DNA of 40,115 nucleotides from an uncultured Clostridia bacterium (lineage in GTDB: Bacteria > Bacillota > Clostridia > Christensenellales > Aristaeellaceae): contig CAMVEB010000038.1 in NCBI GenBank assembly GCA_947166385.1, forward strand, positions 1 to 40,115. The letters run 5' to 3'. The position numbers and the translations under genes are program-made. This document shows, piece after piece, positions 1-8,448 of the stretch. The notes beneath the pieces were generated by a model. It saw only the letters and a list, made by a program, of their open reading frames with translations. It did no database searches and had not been told where the DNA came from. The stretch's first letter is position 1; every line of letters begins with the position of its first letter.

Positions 1-55
1 AGATCAGCGTGGACAACGTGCGGAGCGCTGGCGGCCTGACTGTAAGCAAGACGAC
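1..55 (+). repeat. Direct repeat copy 1 in adhesin gene
   Basis: Bases 1-55 are identical to 700-754. The two copies are 699 bp (233 codons) apart and mark the start of the same beta-domain type. The repeat may extend upstream beyond the window. Confidence 0.95.
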
Positions 56-3000
56 AACCGGTAACACTGCGGACACGACCAAGGCATTCAACTTCAAGGT
101 AACGCTGAAGAACCAGTCAGCGCTGAGCGGTGTCTATGGTGATATGGAGTTCACCAATGGTGAAGCGACGTTCACACTGGCGAACGGTCAGACAAAGACG
201 GCGAATAACCTGCCTGTAGGAACGACGTTCGAAGTCGAAGAAACAGACAAGGATACCGACGGCTATGTGACGACGGTAACGAGCAGCGGAACAGTTGATA
301 AGAACAAGGTAGCGAAGGGCACGATCACGAAGGCTGCATCGACAGTTGGATTCACGAACACGAAGGATACGTTCGGAGATATCGAGCTGAGGAAGACAGT
401 ATCCGGTGATAGTCCCGACGAAGACAAAGCATTCACATTTACAATCACCATCAAGAAGAATGGTGCGACAGACACGAACTTCAGCGGCACATATGGCGAC
501 GCGGAATTCACCGAAGGCGAAGCGAAGATCACGGTGAAGGCAAGCGACACGGTGGCGAAGAAGATCACGGGCCTGCCGAACGGAACGGTGTATGAGATTG
601 TCGAATCCGACTACAGCGGCGACGGATATGTGCAGGGCACGGTTACAGGTGACCTGAGCGGAACGATTACGGGCGGAGTCGGAACGAACAGCAAGGTAGA
701 GATCAGCGTGGACAACGTGCGGAGCGCTGGCGGCCTGACTGTAAGCAAGACGACGAAGAATGATGTTATCGATGCAAACAAGGTGTTTAATTTCAAGATA
801 ACGCTGACGAATCAGACGACACTGAGTGGAACCTACGGTGATATGGTATTTGCCAATGGTATAACAACGTTTACGTTAGGACAAGGACAAGGCAAGACAG
901 CGAGCAACCTGCCTGTCGGAACGACCTTTGAAGTCGAAGAGATAGACAAAGATCAAAACGGCTATACCACAACGGTTAAGAGCAACGGAACAGTTGAAGC
1001 AGGTAAGGTGGCAACAGGGAAGATCATAAAGGAAACTTCTACAGTAGAGTTCATCAATACGTACGACGCGAAGGGCGATGTAAAACTGGATGGCATCAAG
1101 ACCATCGAGAACCGGAAGTTCGTAAATGGTGATGAGCTGAAGGTAACCTTGTCCGGCGACGACGGCCAAGGGGATCGCGAGAACGTGGTTGATCTGACAG
1201 TCGACGAAGCAAGCGCAGCTTTCGAATTCAAGATTGAATATTCGCTGGCTGATATGTACGATGGAGACGGCAACCGCGTATATGAAAAGACGTACACTTA
1301 CACACTGACAGAGGAAGCCAAGATGGCGGGAACAACGCCGGATGGCAAGACTCACACAGTGGAAGTGAAGCTGACCGACCTGAAGAACGGCGAGATCAAG
1401 ACAGAGAAGACCTACAGTGATGGAGATCAGGTTGAGTTCGTGAATACGTACCAGACGGAAGGCAAGATCACGATCAATGGTATCAAGGAACTGAAGAATG
1501 GTACATTGACTGCCGGACAGTACAACTTCGAACTGGTTGGATCTGGAATCGATGAGACTGTACCTAACGCAGCGGATGGCAGCTTCGAGTTCAGCGAGAT
1601 TACCTTCACCGGTGATGATCTGGACGATGATGGCGCCGGAAACTACGTCGATACCATCAAGACCTATACTGTAAGCGAAGTACCCGGTACTGATGCTTCC
1701 ATCATCTACGACAAGAGTGTCTACGAAATCAAAGTCACTCTGCGGGATGACAAGCAGGGCCACATCGATGAAATCGACAGAGTTATCAAGAAGATCGTTG
1801 ATGAAAAGGGTAACCCGATTAATCCTGAGGATCAGGTAACTATAACCGGTATTACTATCAGCTTCACCAACACCGAAACCGAAGTCAAGGTCAGCAAGGT
1901 AGACCTGGATACCGGCAAAGAGCTGGAAGGCGCTGCGATGCAGATCCTTGATCCGGACGGCAACGTAGTTGACAGCTGGATCTCTGACAAGGTTGTCCAT
2001 GTGACCTACGGACTTGACATGGGTGTTGAGTACACGCTGAAGGAAACAGTTGCTCCCGACGGATACATCGTCATCAAGGAGATCACCTTCACGATTGACA
2101 ACGAAGGCAAGCTTACCACAACGGGCAGCACCACCACCGATGAGAATGGTAATACCGTGATCCTGGTGGAAGACAAGATGACTCACATCGGTATCAAGAA
2201 GGTTGACATTGCCAACGGCGATGAACTGGACGGCGCAGTCATCCAGATCCTTGATGAAGACGGCAACGTCATCGAAGAGTGGACATCCAAGAAGGGTGAA
2301 GTCCACGAGGTGAAGGGCCTGAAGACCGGCGTGACCTACACACTGCACGAAGTAACAGCTCCCGACGGATACGAACTGACGGCTGATACGACCTTCGTGA
2401 TCAGCGAGGATGGTACGGTGACATCCACCGGAACGATCGTCGACAGCACGGAGCAGAGCGAATACCCGATCCTGCTGGTCGAAGACGAGATGAAGAAGAC
2501 GACCGCGGCGATCAAGAAGGTCTGGGACGACGAAGACAACCGCGACGGCAAACGGCCGGTGACCCTGATGGTACACCTGCTGGCGAACGGCGAGGCAATC
2601 AGGGATATCACCCTGACAGCCGGCACCGGATGGAGCGCGTTCGTCGACGGACTGCCGGTGAAGAATCACGAGCAGCAGGATATCGCGTATACCTGGAGCG
2701 AAGACGATCCCGGAGACGGATATGTCCTGACCGGAACGGTGACCGACGGCATCATCACCACACTGACTAACAGCTACGGACCCGAGAAGACCAGCATCAG
2801 CGTGACCAAGATCTGGGACGACGGCGACGGAAGCAAGCGGCCTGGACAGATCACGGTGCAGCTGTTCGCGGACGGTGTGGCTGAAGGCGAACCTGTGACT
2901 CTGGATGAAGGAAACGGATGGCGCTATACCTGGACAGACCTGTACAGGAACATCAACCCGAGCGGGCTGACCGGTGAGAGCAGGAAGATCGTATACACGG

Positions 3001-3839
3001 TGGACGAGCTGGAAGTGCCGGAAGGCTACGTGGCGACCGTCACCGGCAGCGATACAACCGGATTCATCATCACGAACAAGATGGAACTCGGCAAGCTGGT
3101 GATCGAGAAGACCTTCGACATTGAGCCGAAGGAAGAGGAAGAAGAGCCGGAAGACACGCCGATGGACATCCCGGTTATCAAGATCTGGAGCGACAACAAG
3201 AACCAGGATGGCAACCGGCCGAGCTCCATCACCGTACGTCTGTGGGCGGACGGCAAGGAAGTCGGAACCGCGACCCTGAGCGAAGGCACCGGATGGCAGT
3301 ATACGTTCACCGGGCTGCCGAGAACGAAGGGCGAAGGCGAAGAGAAGGCCAAGATTACCTACACGATCACGGAAGATGCTGTGCCGATGTACACCAGCCA
3401 TGTGACCGGCTACACCATCACGAACGTCTACCAGCCGGAGACCACGCAGGTCAGCGTGGAGAAGGTCTGGGACGACAAGAACAACCAGCAGGGCATCCGG
3501 CCGACCAGCATCTATATGACGCTGAGCGACGGAACCGTGGTTGTACTCTCCGAGGAGAACGGATGGAAGGCGACGGTGACCGGGCTGCCGACGATGAAGG
3601 ACGGGAAGCCTGTCGTGTACACCTGGACAGAGCAGCAGGTCGTCGGATACAAGCTGACGAGCGTGACCACGGTGGATGGCGTGACCATCTTCACCAATAC
3701 GGTCACCGAGCAGCCGAGGACGCCGGAAGGGCAGAAGAAGCCGCAGACGCCGAAGGATACCTGGTATACCTTCGAAGACTATGATACCGCACTTGGGTTG
3801 AACATACTGATTAACCATGTGGGTGATTGCTTCGACTAA
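1..3839 (+). CDS. Giant repeat-built surface adhesin / pilin-like protein (5'-truncated by window)
   Basis: The reading frame is open at the left edge (frame of base 3), so the N-terminus and signal peptide lie outside. About 1278 residues are visible. Counting from the GTG at 9, the order is: three related beta-domains at about 8-118, 122-236 and 237-352 (each opening with a short lead and V-S-K or R-K-T-V-S, with a G-x-Y-G-D turn), two pilin isopeptide-linkage-like domains at 355-480 and 484-621, two SpaA-like prealbumin domains at 624-721 and 723-825 (K-V-D near the start, E-x-x-A-P-D-G-Y near the end), and four Cna-B domains at 831-924, 928-1024, 1053-1141 and 1145-1232 (K-x-W-x-D). An acidic E-rich linker lies at 1040-1050. 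Such domains usually carry Lys-Asn/Glu isopeptide crosslinks and form stalks on Gram-positive cells. The C-terminus has no LPXTG motif or hydrophobic anchor; it ends in a short D-Y-x-T-A-L-G-L...V-G-D-C-F-D tail. The ligand is unknown. The family assignment is firm; the role in adhesion is inferred. Confidence 0.9.
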   Translation, partial: ISVDNVRSAGGLTVSKTTTGNTADTTKAFNFKVTLKNQSALSGVYGDMEFTNGEATFTLANGQTKTANNLPVGTTFEVEETDKDTDGYVTTVTSSGTVDKNKVAKGTITKAASTVGFTNTKDTFGDIELRKTVSGDSPDEDKAFTFTITIKKNGATDTNFSGTYGDAEFTEGEAKITVKASDTVAKKITGLPNGTVYEIVESDYSGDGYVQGTVTGDLSGTITGGVGTNSKVEISVDNVRSAGGLTVSKTTKNDVIDANKVFNFKITLTNQTTLSGTYGDMVFANGITTFTLGQGQGKTASNLPVGTTFEVEEIDKDQNGYTTTVKSNGTVEAGKVATGKIIKETSTVEFINTYDAKGDVKLDGIKTIENRKFVNGDELKVTLSGDDGQGDRENVVDLTVDEASAAFEFKIEYSLADMYDGDGNRVYEKTYTYTLTEEAKMAGTTPDGKTHTVEVKLTDLKNGEIKTEKTYSDGDQVEFVNTYQTEGKITINGIKELKNGTLTAGQYNFELVGSGIDETVPNAADGSFEFSEITFTGDDLDDDGAGNYVDTIKTYTVSEVPGTDASIIYDKSVYEIKVTLRDDKQGHIDEIDRVIKKIVDEKGNPINPEDQVTITGITISFTNTETEVKVSKVDLDTGKELEGAAMQILDPDGNVVDSWISDKVVHVTYGLDMGVEYTLKETVAPDGYIVIKEITFTIDNEGKLTTTGSTTTDENGNTVILVEDKMTHIGIKKVDIANGDELDGAVIQILDEDGNVIEEWTSKKGEVHEVKGLKTGVTYTLHEVTAPDGYELTADTTFVISEDGTVTSTGTIVDSTEQSEYPILLVEDEMKKTTAAIKKVWDDEDNRDGKRPVTLMVHLLANGEAIRDITLTAGTGWSAFVDGLPVKNHEQQDIAYTWSEDDPGDGYVLTGTVTDGIITTLTNSYGPEKTSISVTKIWDDGDGSKRPGQITVQLFADGVAEGEPVTLDEGNGWRYTWTDLYRNINPSGLTGESRKIVYTVDELEVPEGYVATVTGSDTTGFIITNKMELGKLVIEKTFDIEPKEEEEEPEDTPMDIPVIKIWSDNKNQDGNRPSSITVRLWADGKEVGTATLSEGTGWQYTFTGLPRTKGEGEEKAKITYTITEDAVPMYTSHVTGYTITNVYQPETTQVSVEKVWDDKNNQQGIRPTSIYMTLSDGTVVVLSEENGWKATVTGLPTMKDGKPVVYTWTEQQVVGYKLTSVTTVDGVTIFTNTVTEQPRTPEGQKKPQTPKDTWYTFEDYDTALGLNILINHVGDCFD
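700..754 (+). repeat. Direct repeat copy 2 in adhesin gene
   Basis: This is a perfect copy of bases 1-55 in the same reading frame. The sequence then diverges but stays similar at protein level. It defines a two-domain super-repeat of 233 residues. Confidence 0.95.
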
Positions 3840-3847
3840 CAAAATGA

Positions 3848-3876
3848 GGGACTGGCGAAAGCCAGTCCCTTTCTCT
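3848..3876 (+). terminator. Rho-independent terminator of the adhesin gene
   Basis: A perfect 9-bp stem (3848-3856 with 3861-3869) closes a GAAA tetraloop and is followed by TTTCTCT. It starts 8 bp after the adhesin stop codon. Confidence 0.8.
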
Positions 3877-3881
3877 GTGGG

Positions 3882-3909
3882 TAAAAAACGGCCCGCCGGA
3901 TGGCGGGCC
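3882..3909 (-). terminator. Rho-independent terminator of nrdR
   Basis: An 8-bp GC stem (3890-3897 with 3902-3909, 4-nt loop) is followed on the minus strand by a run of six T (3883-3888 on the plus strand is all A). It lies 12 bp after the nrdR stop and faces the adhesin terminator. Confidence 0.85.
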
Positions 3910-3921
3910 TGAAGTGTTTTG

Positions 3922-4380
3922 TTACATTTTTTCGTCCACGAGCTTCTGGAGCTCGTTCATGAAGGATTCGACGTCGGTGAATTTGCGGTAGACCGCGGCG
4001 AAGCGGACATAGGCGACATCATTAAGTTCCTTCAGCTCGGACATGACCATATCGCCAAGCTTTTCAGAGGCGATTTCGCCTTCCATGGCGGAATAGGCGG
4101 CCTGCTCCACGCGGGTGACAATGGCATCGATCTGCTGCATGCTGACGGGAAGCTTATCGCAGGCGTGGAGAATGCCGGCCTTGATCTTCTGGCTGTCAAA
4201 GGCTTCGCGGCGGCCATCCCGCTTGACGACGAAGAGGGGGCTCAGCTCCACCTTCTCATAGGTCGTAAAACGGCGGCCGCAGTTGATGCATTCCCGCCGG
4301 CGGCGGATGCTGTTGCCGTCATCGGTGGGGCGGGAGTCGATGACCTTGCTGTCGGTGCAGCTGCAAAACTGGCATTTCAT
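3922..4380 (-). CDS. nrdR: Transcriptional repressor NrdR
   Basis: This 152-residue protein has the family's full usual length. The N-terminal zinc ribbon has Cys3, Cys6, Cys31 and Cys34 with an R-R-R-R-E-C segment, and an ATP-cone domain spans about 49-139. NrdR senses ATP/dATP through the ATP-cone and represses ribonucleotide reductase genes at NrdR boxes. No ribonucleotide reductase gene is in this window, so it acts on genes elsewhere. A GAGGAA ribosome binding site sits about 9 nt upstream of the ATG. It is the last gene of the minus-strand block and has its own terminator; xylB lies 63 bp upstream in the same direction, with a repeat-like sequence between them. The identification is very secure. 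Confidence 0.97.
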   Translation of the reverse strand: MKCQFCSCTDSKVIDSRPTDDGNSIRRRRECINCGRRFTTYEKVELSPLFVVKRDGRREAFDSQKIKAGILHACDKLPVSMQQIDAIVTRVEQAAYSAMEGEIASEKLGDMVMSELKELNDVAYVRFAAVYRKFTDVESFMNELQKLVDEKM

Positions 4381-4403
4381 TCAGTGATTCCTCGACTTTC
4401 TTT

Positions 4404-4430
4404 AAGATCCTTCGCTGCGTTCAGGATGAT
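4404..4430. repeat. Dispersed-repeat-like sequence with imperfect inverted symmetry
   Basis: In the 63-bp gap between xylB and nrdR, ATCCT (4407-4411) pairs with AGGAT (4423-4427) around a CGCTGCG-type centre. From memory, near-identical sequences occur as scattered intergenic repeats in many unrelated bacterial genomes. Only one copy is visible here. Confidence 0.45.
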
Positions 4431-4443
4431 ACGGAGGGAGGGC

Positions 4444-5970
4444 TTAGCCTATGGAACCCAGATCCTTGAAGAGATCCTTGTTGGCCTGGTAGAGCTTCTG
4501 ATAGACTTCATAGACTTTGGCGTACTTCGGGATGTTCTCGGCGATCGGATCCTGGGCAGGATTGACATGGATCATGGCGCGGCAGGCTTCCTGCACGCTG
4601 CCATAGAGGCCGGCACCGACACCGGCGAGGATGGCCACACCCAGAGCGGGGCCTTCGGTATTCACCGTTGTGGCGACGGGGCAGTTCATGACATCGGCGA
4701 GCATCTGGCGCCAGAGAGGGCTCTTTCCGCCACCGCCGCAGGCGAGCATCGTCTCGGGGGCGACACCCATGCCGGCGAGGACGCCGAGGCAGTCATTGAG
4801 GCTGTAGGTGACGCCTTCCATGACGGCACGGAGGAGGTCACGGCGCTGATGCATGGCGCTGAGGCCGAAGAACATGCCGCGGCAGTCACTGTCCAGATGG
4901 GGAGTGCGCTCGCCCATGAGGTAAGGCGCGTAGATCAGCTTGTTGGCGCCGATGGGGCTCTGGGCGGCTTCCTGATTGGTGAGCTCATAGGTATCAACAC
5001 CCATGGCTTCCGCCGTGGTCTTTTCGGCGGCGCAGAAGTTATCCCGGAACCACTTGAGGCTCAGGCCGGCCGCCTGGGTGACGCCCATGACATGCCAGGC
5101 GCCGGGGACGGCGCAGCAGAAGGTATGGACACGGCCCTTGGGGTCGATGGCGAGCTTGTCGGTATGGGCGAAGACGACACCGCTGGTGCCGATGGTCGTA
5201 AAGGCTTTGCCATCCTCGACCACGCCGGTACCGACGGCCGCGGCCGCGTTATCGCCGGCACCGCCAACGACCAGGGTCTTTTCACTGAGGCCGGTGAGCT
5301 CCGCAGCCTTCGCGGAGATATGGCCGGTGACCTCGGGGCTCTCATAGACTTTGGCGAGGAGGTTCTTATCAATATCCAGGATATTCAGGAGTTCATCGCT
5401 CCAGCAGCGGTTCGGCACATCCAGCATCTGCATGCCGGAAGCATCGGAGACTTCGGTCGCGAAATCACCGGTGAGCATGAAGCGGACATAGTCCTTCGGC
5501 AGGAGGACATGGCGGCACTTCTTATAGTTTTCCGGCTCATGATTGCGGACCCAGATCAGCTTGCTGAGGGTGAAGCCGGGGAGGGCGGGATTGGCGGTGA
5601 TGCGGATCAGATTCTCATAACCGACTTTGGCGGTGATTTCCTCGCACTCCTTGGCGGTGCGCTGGTCACACCAGATGATGGAGGGGCGGATGACCTCATC
5701 CTTCTCATCGAGCATGACAAGGCCATGCATCTGGCCGCTGATGCCCAGGGAGACGACATCTTCCTTGCTGACGCCGCTCTTGGTCAGGACTGTGCGGATC
5801 GTGCTGACGGCGGCGTTGTACCAATCCTTCGGATCCTGCTCGGCCCAGCCGTTCTGCGGCTGATAAAGCGGATACTCCACGGTGGCGGAGCAGATGCCCT
5901 TGCCATTCTGATCAAACAAAACTGTTTTGGTACCGGAGGTGCCCAGGTCGATGCCAAGTAAATACTTCAT
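4444..5970 (-). CDS. xylB: Xylulokinase
   Basis: This 508-residue FGGY-family kinase phosphorylates D-xylulose with ATP to xylulose 5-phosphate, which enters the pentose phosphate pathway. The phosphate-binding D-L-G-T-S-G-T-K motif is at 8-15, the substrate-side G-Q-M-H-G segment at 79-83, and G-A-G-D-N at 237-241 supplies the likely catalytic base Asp240. I chose the ATG at 5970 over the upstream TTG at 5994 because an AGAGGA ribosome binding site sits directly before it and inside the longer reading. The gene has its own strong promoter overlapping the end of the xylanase gene, so it can be expressed apart from the upstream pair. The neighbouring xylanase and GalM support a xylose role over other FGGY sugars. 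Confidence 0.93.
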   Translation of the reverse strand: MKYLLGIDLGTSGTKTVLFDQNGKGICSATVEYPLYQPQNGWAEQDPKDWYNAAVSTIRTVLTKSGVSKEDVVSLGISGQMHGLVMLDEKDEVIRPSIIWCDQRTAKECEEITAKVGYENLIRITANPALPGFTLSKLIWVRNHEPENYKKCRHVLLPKDYVRFMLTGDFATEVSDASGMQMLDVPNRCWSDELLNILDIDKNLLAKVYESPEVTGHISAKAAELTGLSEKTLVVGGAGDNAAAAVGTGVVEDGKAFTTIGTSGVVFAHTDKLAIDPKGRVHTFCCAVPGAWHVMGVTQAAGLSLKWFRDNFCAAEKTTAEAMGVDTYELTNQEAAQSPIGANKLIYAPYLMGERTPHLDSDCRGMFFGLSAMHQRRDLLRAVMEGVTYSLNDCLGVLAGMGVAPETMLACGGGGKSPLWRQMLADVMNCPVATTVNTEGPALGVAILAGVGAGLYGSVQEACRAMIHVNPAQDPIAENIPKYAKVYEVYQKLYQANKDLFKDLGSIG

Positions 5971-6020
5971 ATGCGATTTCCTCTCTATCCACAAAATATA
6001 GTGGTGATTGCCTGTTTCCT

Positions 6021-6050
6021 ATTATAGAGTTGTGGTTGGGGGATTGTCAA
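6021..6050 (-). promoter_or_regulatory. Consensus sigma-A promoter of xylB
   Basis: On the minus strand TTGACA (6045-6050) and TATAAT (6021-6026) are both perfect matches with an 18-bp spacer. The -35 box overlaps the xylanase stop codon. No clear cre or XylR operator was recognised. Confidence 0.8.
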
Positions 6051-7132
6051 GATTCAGGATTGATGACAGCCCAGAAGGCGGGCTTGGGATTGCGGTCCTT
6101 ATCAAAGAGAAGGGGGGACTCGTTGCGGCGCCAGGACATATTATCCGTGATACCCCAGACCTGGACGGCTTCCGTCTGATCGGCATGCTTCAGCATGATG
6201 GACATGACCTCGGCGTAGCGCTTCGCCTGGGACTGAAGAGCAGCATCGTTGGTTGACGAGATGCCGACATCCAGCTCGCTGACGCGGAGCTTCAGGCCAA
6301 GGGCGGCGATGCTGTCTACCGCGCCCATGATGGCAAAGGTATTCGGCTCGGTGGCGCCGTGGTGCATCTGGAAGCCGTAACCGTCAATATTGCCTTCAGG
6401 GATGAGCTGATTCAGCAGCTTGGTGATGCCGATGCGCTTGCCGCCGTAGGCAGTGTTGTAATCATTGTAATACAGGAGGACGCCGGGGGCCGCGTACTTG
6501 CGGGCAAACTCGAAGGCTTTGAGGACGAAATCCTCGCCGACGGTCTTTGTCCAGGGAGAATTGGCACGGAGCCAGCCGGTGCCGTCATCGATGGCTTCGT
6601 TGACCACATCCCAGGAGACGATGACGCCGGGATAGAGCTGCTCGGTCTGCGTCAGAACCTCGCGGATATAGTTTTCCATCCGGGCGAGCATGACCTCACG
6701 GGAGACGAGGGGGTTCTTGGCATCGTAGCCCTCATGGAAGAAGGCTTCGGGGGTCTGGGAATGCCAGACGAGAACGTGGCCGTGGACCTTGATGCCGTTT
6801 TCCTGCGCGAACTTCAGGAGAGGCGTCGCGGCGTTGAAATGCACAGCGACAGCGGTGTCATCCTCAACAGCGAGCTTCTTGCTGGCGGCGACATCGAGGA
6901 CGCTGTCGGGCTTGAGCTCGTTTTCGGGCGTCAGGATGCTGAACTGGGCCTTGACCAGCTTGAGGAGATCCTTGTCATAGAAGGCCTGGGCGGGGATGGC
7001 GGCGCCGAAATCGAAGGAGGAGGCGTAGGTATCCTTCAGGGAAGGGAGAGGTTCAGCTTCAGCCGCGAAGGCTGCGGAGGAAAGGGAAACGATAAGGACG
7101 AGGGAGACGAGCAGGGCGAGGATTCGGTTCAT
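6047..7132 (-). CDS. Secreted endo-1,4-beta-xylanase, GH10
   Basis: This 361-residue protein has a signal peptide (about 1-23, ending A-F-A) and then a single GH10 TIM barrel. It cleaves internal beta-1,4 bonds of xylan outside the cell. The acid/base Glu179 lies in W-D-V-V-N-E-A and the nucleophile Glu286 in V-S-E-L-D. The conserved H-G-H-x-L-V-W-H segment is at 118-124 and the W-G-x-x-D near 326-330. There is no carbohydrate-binding module, SLH domain, dockerin or sortase tail, so the enzyme is probably released. An AGGAG site lies about 10 nt before the ATG. It follows galM by 73 bp on the same strand and is probably cotranscribed with it. The family is secure; activity on mixed-linkage glucans cannot be excluded. 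Confidence 0.95.
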   Translation of the reverse strand: MNRILALLVSLVLIVSLSSAAFAAEAEPLPSLKDTYASSFDFGAAIPAQAFYDKDLLKLVKAQFSILTPENELKPDSVLDVAASKKLAVEDDTAVAVHFNAATPLLKFAQENGIKVHGHVLVWHSQTPEAFFHEGYDAKNPLVSREVMLARMENYIREVLTQTEQLYPGVIVSWDVVNEAIDDGTGWLRANSPWTKTVGEDFVLKAFEFARKYAAPGVLLYYNDYNTAYGGKRIGITKLLNQLIPEGNIDGYGFQMHHGATEPNTFAIMGAVDSIAALGLKLRVSELDVGISSTNDAALQSQAKRYAEVMSIMLKHADQTEAVQVWGITDNMSWRRNESPLLFDKDRNPKPAFWAVINPES

Positions 7133-7160
7133 GATGATGACACTCCTTTAAAGTGATATT

Positions 7161-7178
7161 GCTCCCCGGACGGGGAGC
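7161..7178. other. GC hairpin between galM and the xylanase gene
   Basis: GCTCCCC and GGGGAGC (7-bp stem, 4-nt loop) lie just after the galM stop. No T-run follows on either strand, so this is more likely an mRNA processing or stability element than a terminator. Confidence 0.5.
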
Positions 7179-7205
7179 AAAGGTGTTGATGGGGATCGAT
7201 GATGA

Positions 7206-8273
7206 TTATTCATCCGCGCGGAAGGCGTAGATGGTTGTGGTGTCATACTTTTCGCCGGGACGGAGAATCGTCGTGCCGGGGAAATTGGGATGATTGGGAT
7301 CATCCGGGCAATGCTGGGTCTCCAGGCAGAAGCCGGAATACTTGCCGTAATCAACGCCGCCTTTGCCGCCCTTCTGATTCGTCGTGCAGGCGGTATAGAG
7401 CTGGACGGCGGGCTGGTCGGTCAGGACCTCCAGGTAGCGGCCGGACTCTTCATGCCAGACGCTGGCGGCAAAGCCCATGGCTTCCCCCTTGCGGAGGACA
7501 AAGTTGTGATCGTAGCCGCCGGCGGGGATCATCTGGGGGCAGGAATCCATGACTTCGAGACCTTCCTCGATCAGGAGACCGTCGCGGAGATCCAGGGGGG
7601 TATCCACCACCGCCATATAATCGCCGGTGGGAATGAGGCCGCTGTCCACCTTGGTGATGACATCGGCATCGATGGAGACCACGTGATCCTTCACGGTGCC
7701 GTGAGCATGACCGGCCAGATTGAAATAGGTATGGTTGGTCAGGTTGCAGAGGGTGGGTTTATCGGTCGTGGCTTCGTAGCGGATGATCAGATCGCACATA
7801 TCATTCCAGGTATAGGTGACAGTGACATCCAGGGTGCCGGGATAGTTCTCCTCGCCGTCGGGGGAGATCCGGTGGAAGGAGACGGAATCCTCATGGTCGC
7901 CCTCCTTTGGTGTGCCGGTCCAGAAATGGGCGGAGAAGCCGACCTTACCGCCGTGGAGGTGGTTGATGCCGTGGTCGTTCAGGGCGACCTGATAGGGGAC
8001 GCCGTCGATCGAGAACTTGCCGGCGCCGATGCGGTTGCCATAGCGGCCGACGGTATCGCCGAAGCAGCCATGGGGCCCTATATAGCGGTCCAGGGAATCG
8101 AAGCCGAGGGCGACGTCATCCATGTTGCCGCCGGCATCGGGGACGATGATGGAGGTGCAGATAGCGCCCCACTCGATCACGGAGACGGAGGCGCCCATGG
8201 CGTTCGTCATTGTAAACTTATGAACATCTTTGCCTTTTGGGGACTTTCCCCAAACCTCTGATTTAATTGACAT
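7206..8273 (-). CDS. galM: Aldose 1-epimerase (mutarotase)
   Basis: This 355-residue, full-length GalM-family protein interconverts alpha and beta anomers of aldoses in the cytoplasm. The likely catalytic acid His181 is in N-L-T-N-H-T-Y-F, the base Glu318 in F-C-L-E-T-Q, and the substrate-binding Asp256 in Y-D-H-N-F; G-R-Y-G-N-R is at 76-81. There is no signal peptide. A strong AGGAGG site precedes the ATG at 8273. It is the first gene of the xylan block; in this setting it may act on xylose or on oligosaccharides released by the xylanase. No convincing promoter was seen in the 175 bp upstream. Confidence 0.93.
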   Translation of the reverse strand: MSIKSEVWGKSPKGKDVHKFTMTNAMGASVSVIEWGAICTSIIVPDAGGNMDDVALGFDSLDRYIGPHGCFGDTVGRYGNRIGAGKFSIDGVPYQVALNDHGINHLHGGKVGFSAHFWTGTPKEGDHEDSVSFHRISPDGEENYPGTLDVTVTYTWNDMCDLIIRYEATTDKPTLCNLTNHTYFNLAGHAHGTVKDHVVSIDADVITKVDSGLIPTGDYMAVVDTPLDLRDGLLIEEGLEVMDSCPQMIPAGGYDHNFVLRKGEAMGFAASVWHEESGRYLEVLTDQPAVQLYTACTTNQKGGKGGVDYGKYSGFCLETQHCPDDPNHPNFPGTTILRPGEKYDTTTIYAFRADE

Positions 8274-8448
8274 TGAAATTCCTCCTATCAGTTCGTTTTG
8301 AATACCTCTTCCCCTACACCCCTTCTCCGCTCAGTTAGTTGATTTATGATGTTTGTAGTCTTGAGCGGAGACGGGGATTAAGTAAGCGGTGGGGGCTTCG
8401 CCCCAACACCCCCACTTCTCTTCGGGGAAACGAGCAACGGACACGATC
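8274..8448. other. Non-coding gap with two inverted repeats
   Basis: Between rmuC and galM there is a long inverted repeat: 8319-8333 pairs with 8362-8376 (4 bp, one mismatch, then 10 bp; loop 28 nt). A second hairpin, GGGGC-TTC-GCCCC, lies at 8392-8404 within a G/C-tract region to 8413. Neither has a T-run. The region probably ends rmuC transcription or holds REP-like repeats. Confidence 0.6.

Noticed and set aside
876..3842. 988-codon open frame on the minus strand
   Set aside because: It is fully antisense to the adhesin, has low-complexity His/Arg/Val-rich sequence and no domain; a by-product of GC-rich codon use.
5971..5994. Longer xylB start (TTG at 5994)
   Set aside because: The ribosome binding site AGAGGA lies inside this extension and fits ATG 5970.
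7161..7178. Terminator between galM and the xylanase gene
   Set aside because: The stem is good but AATATCAC follows; there is no T-run, so an operon is more likely.
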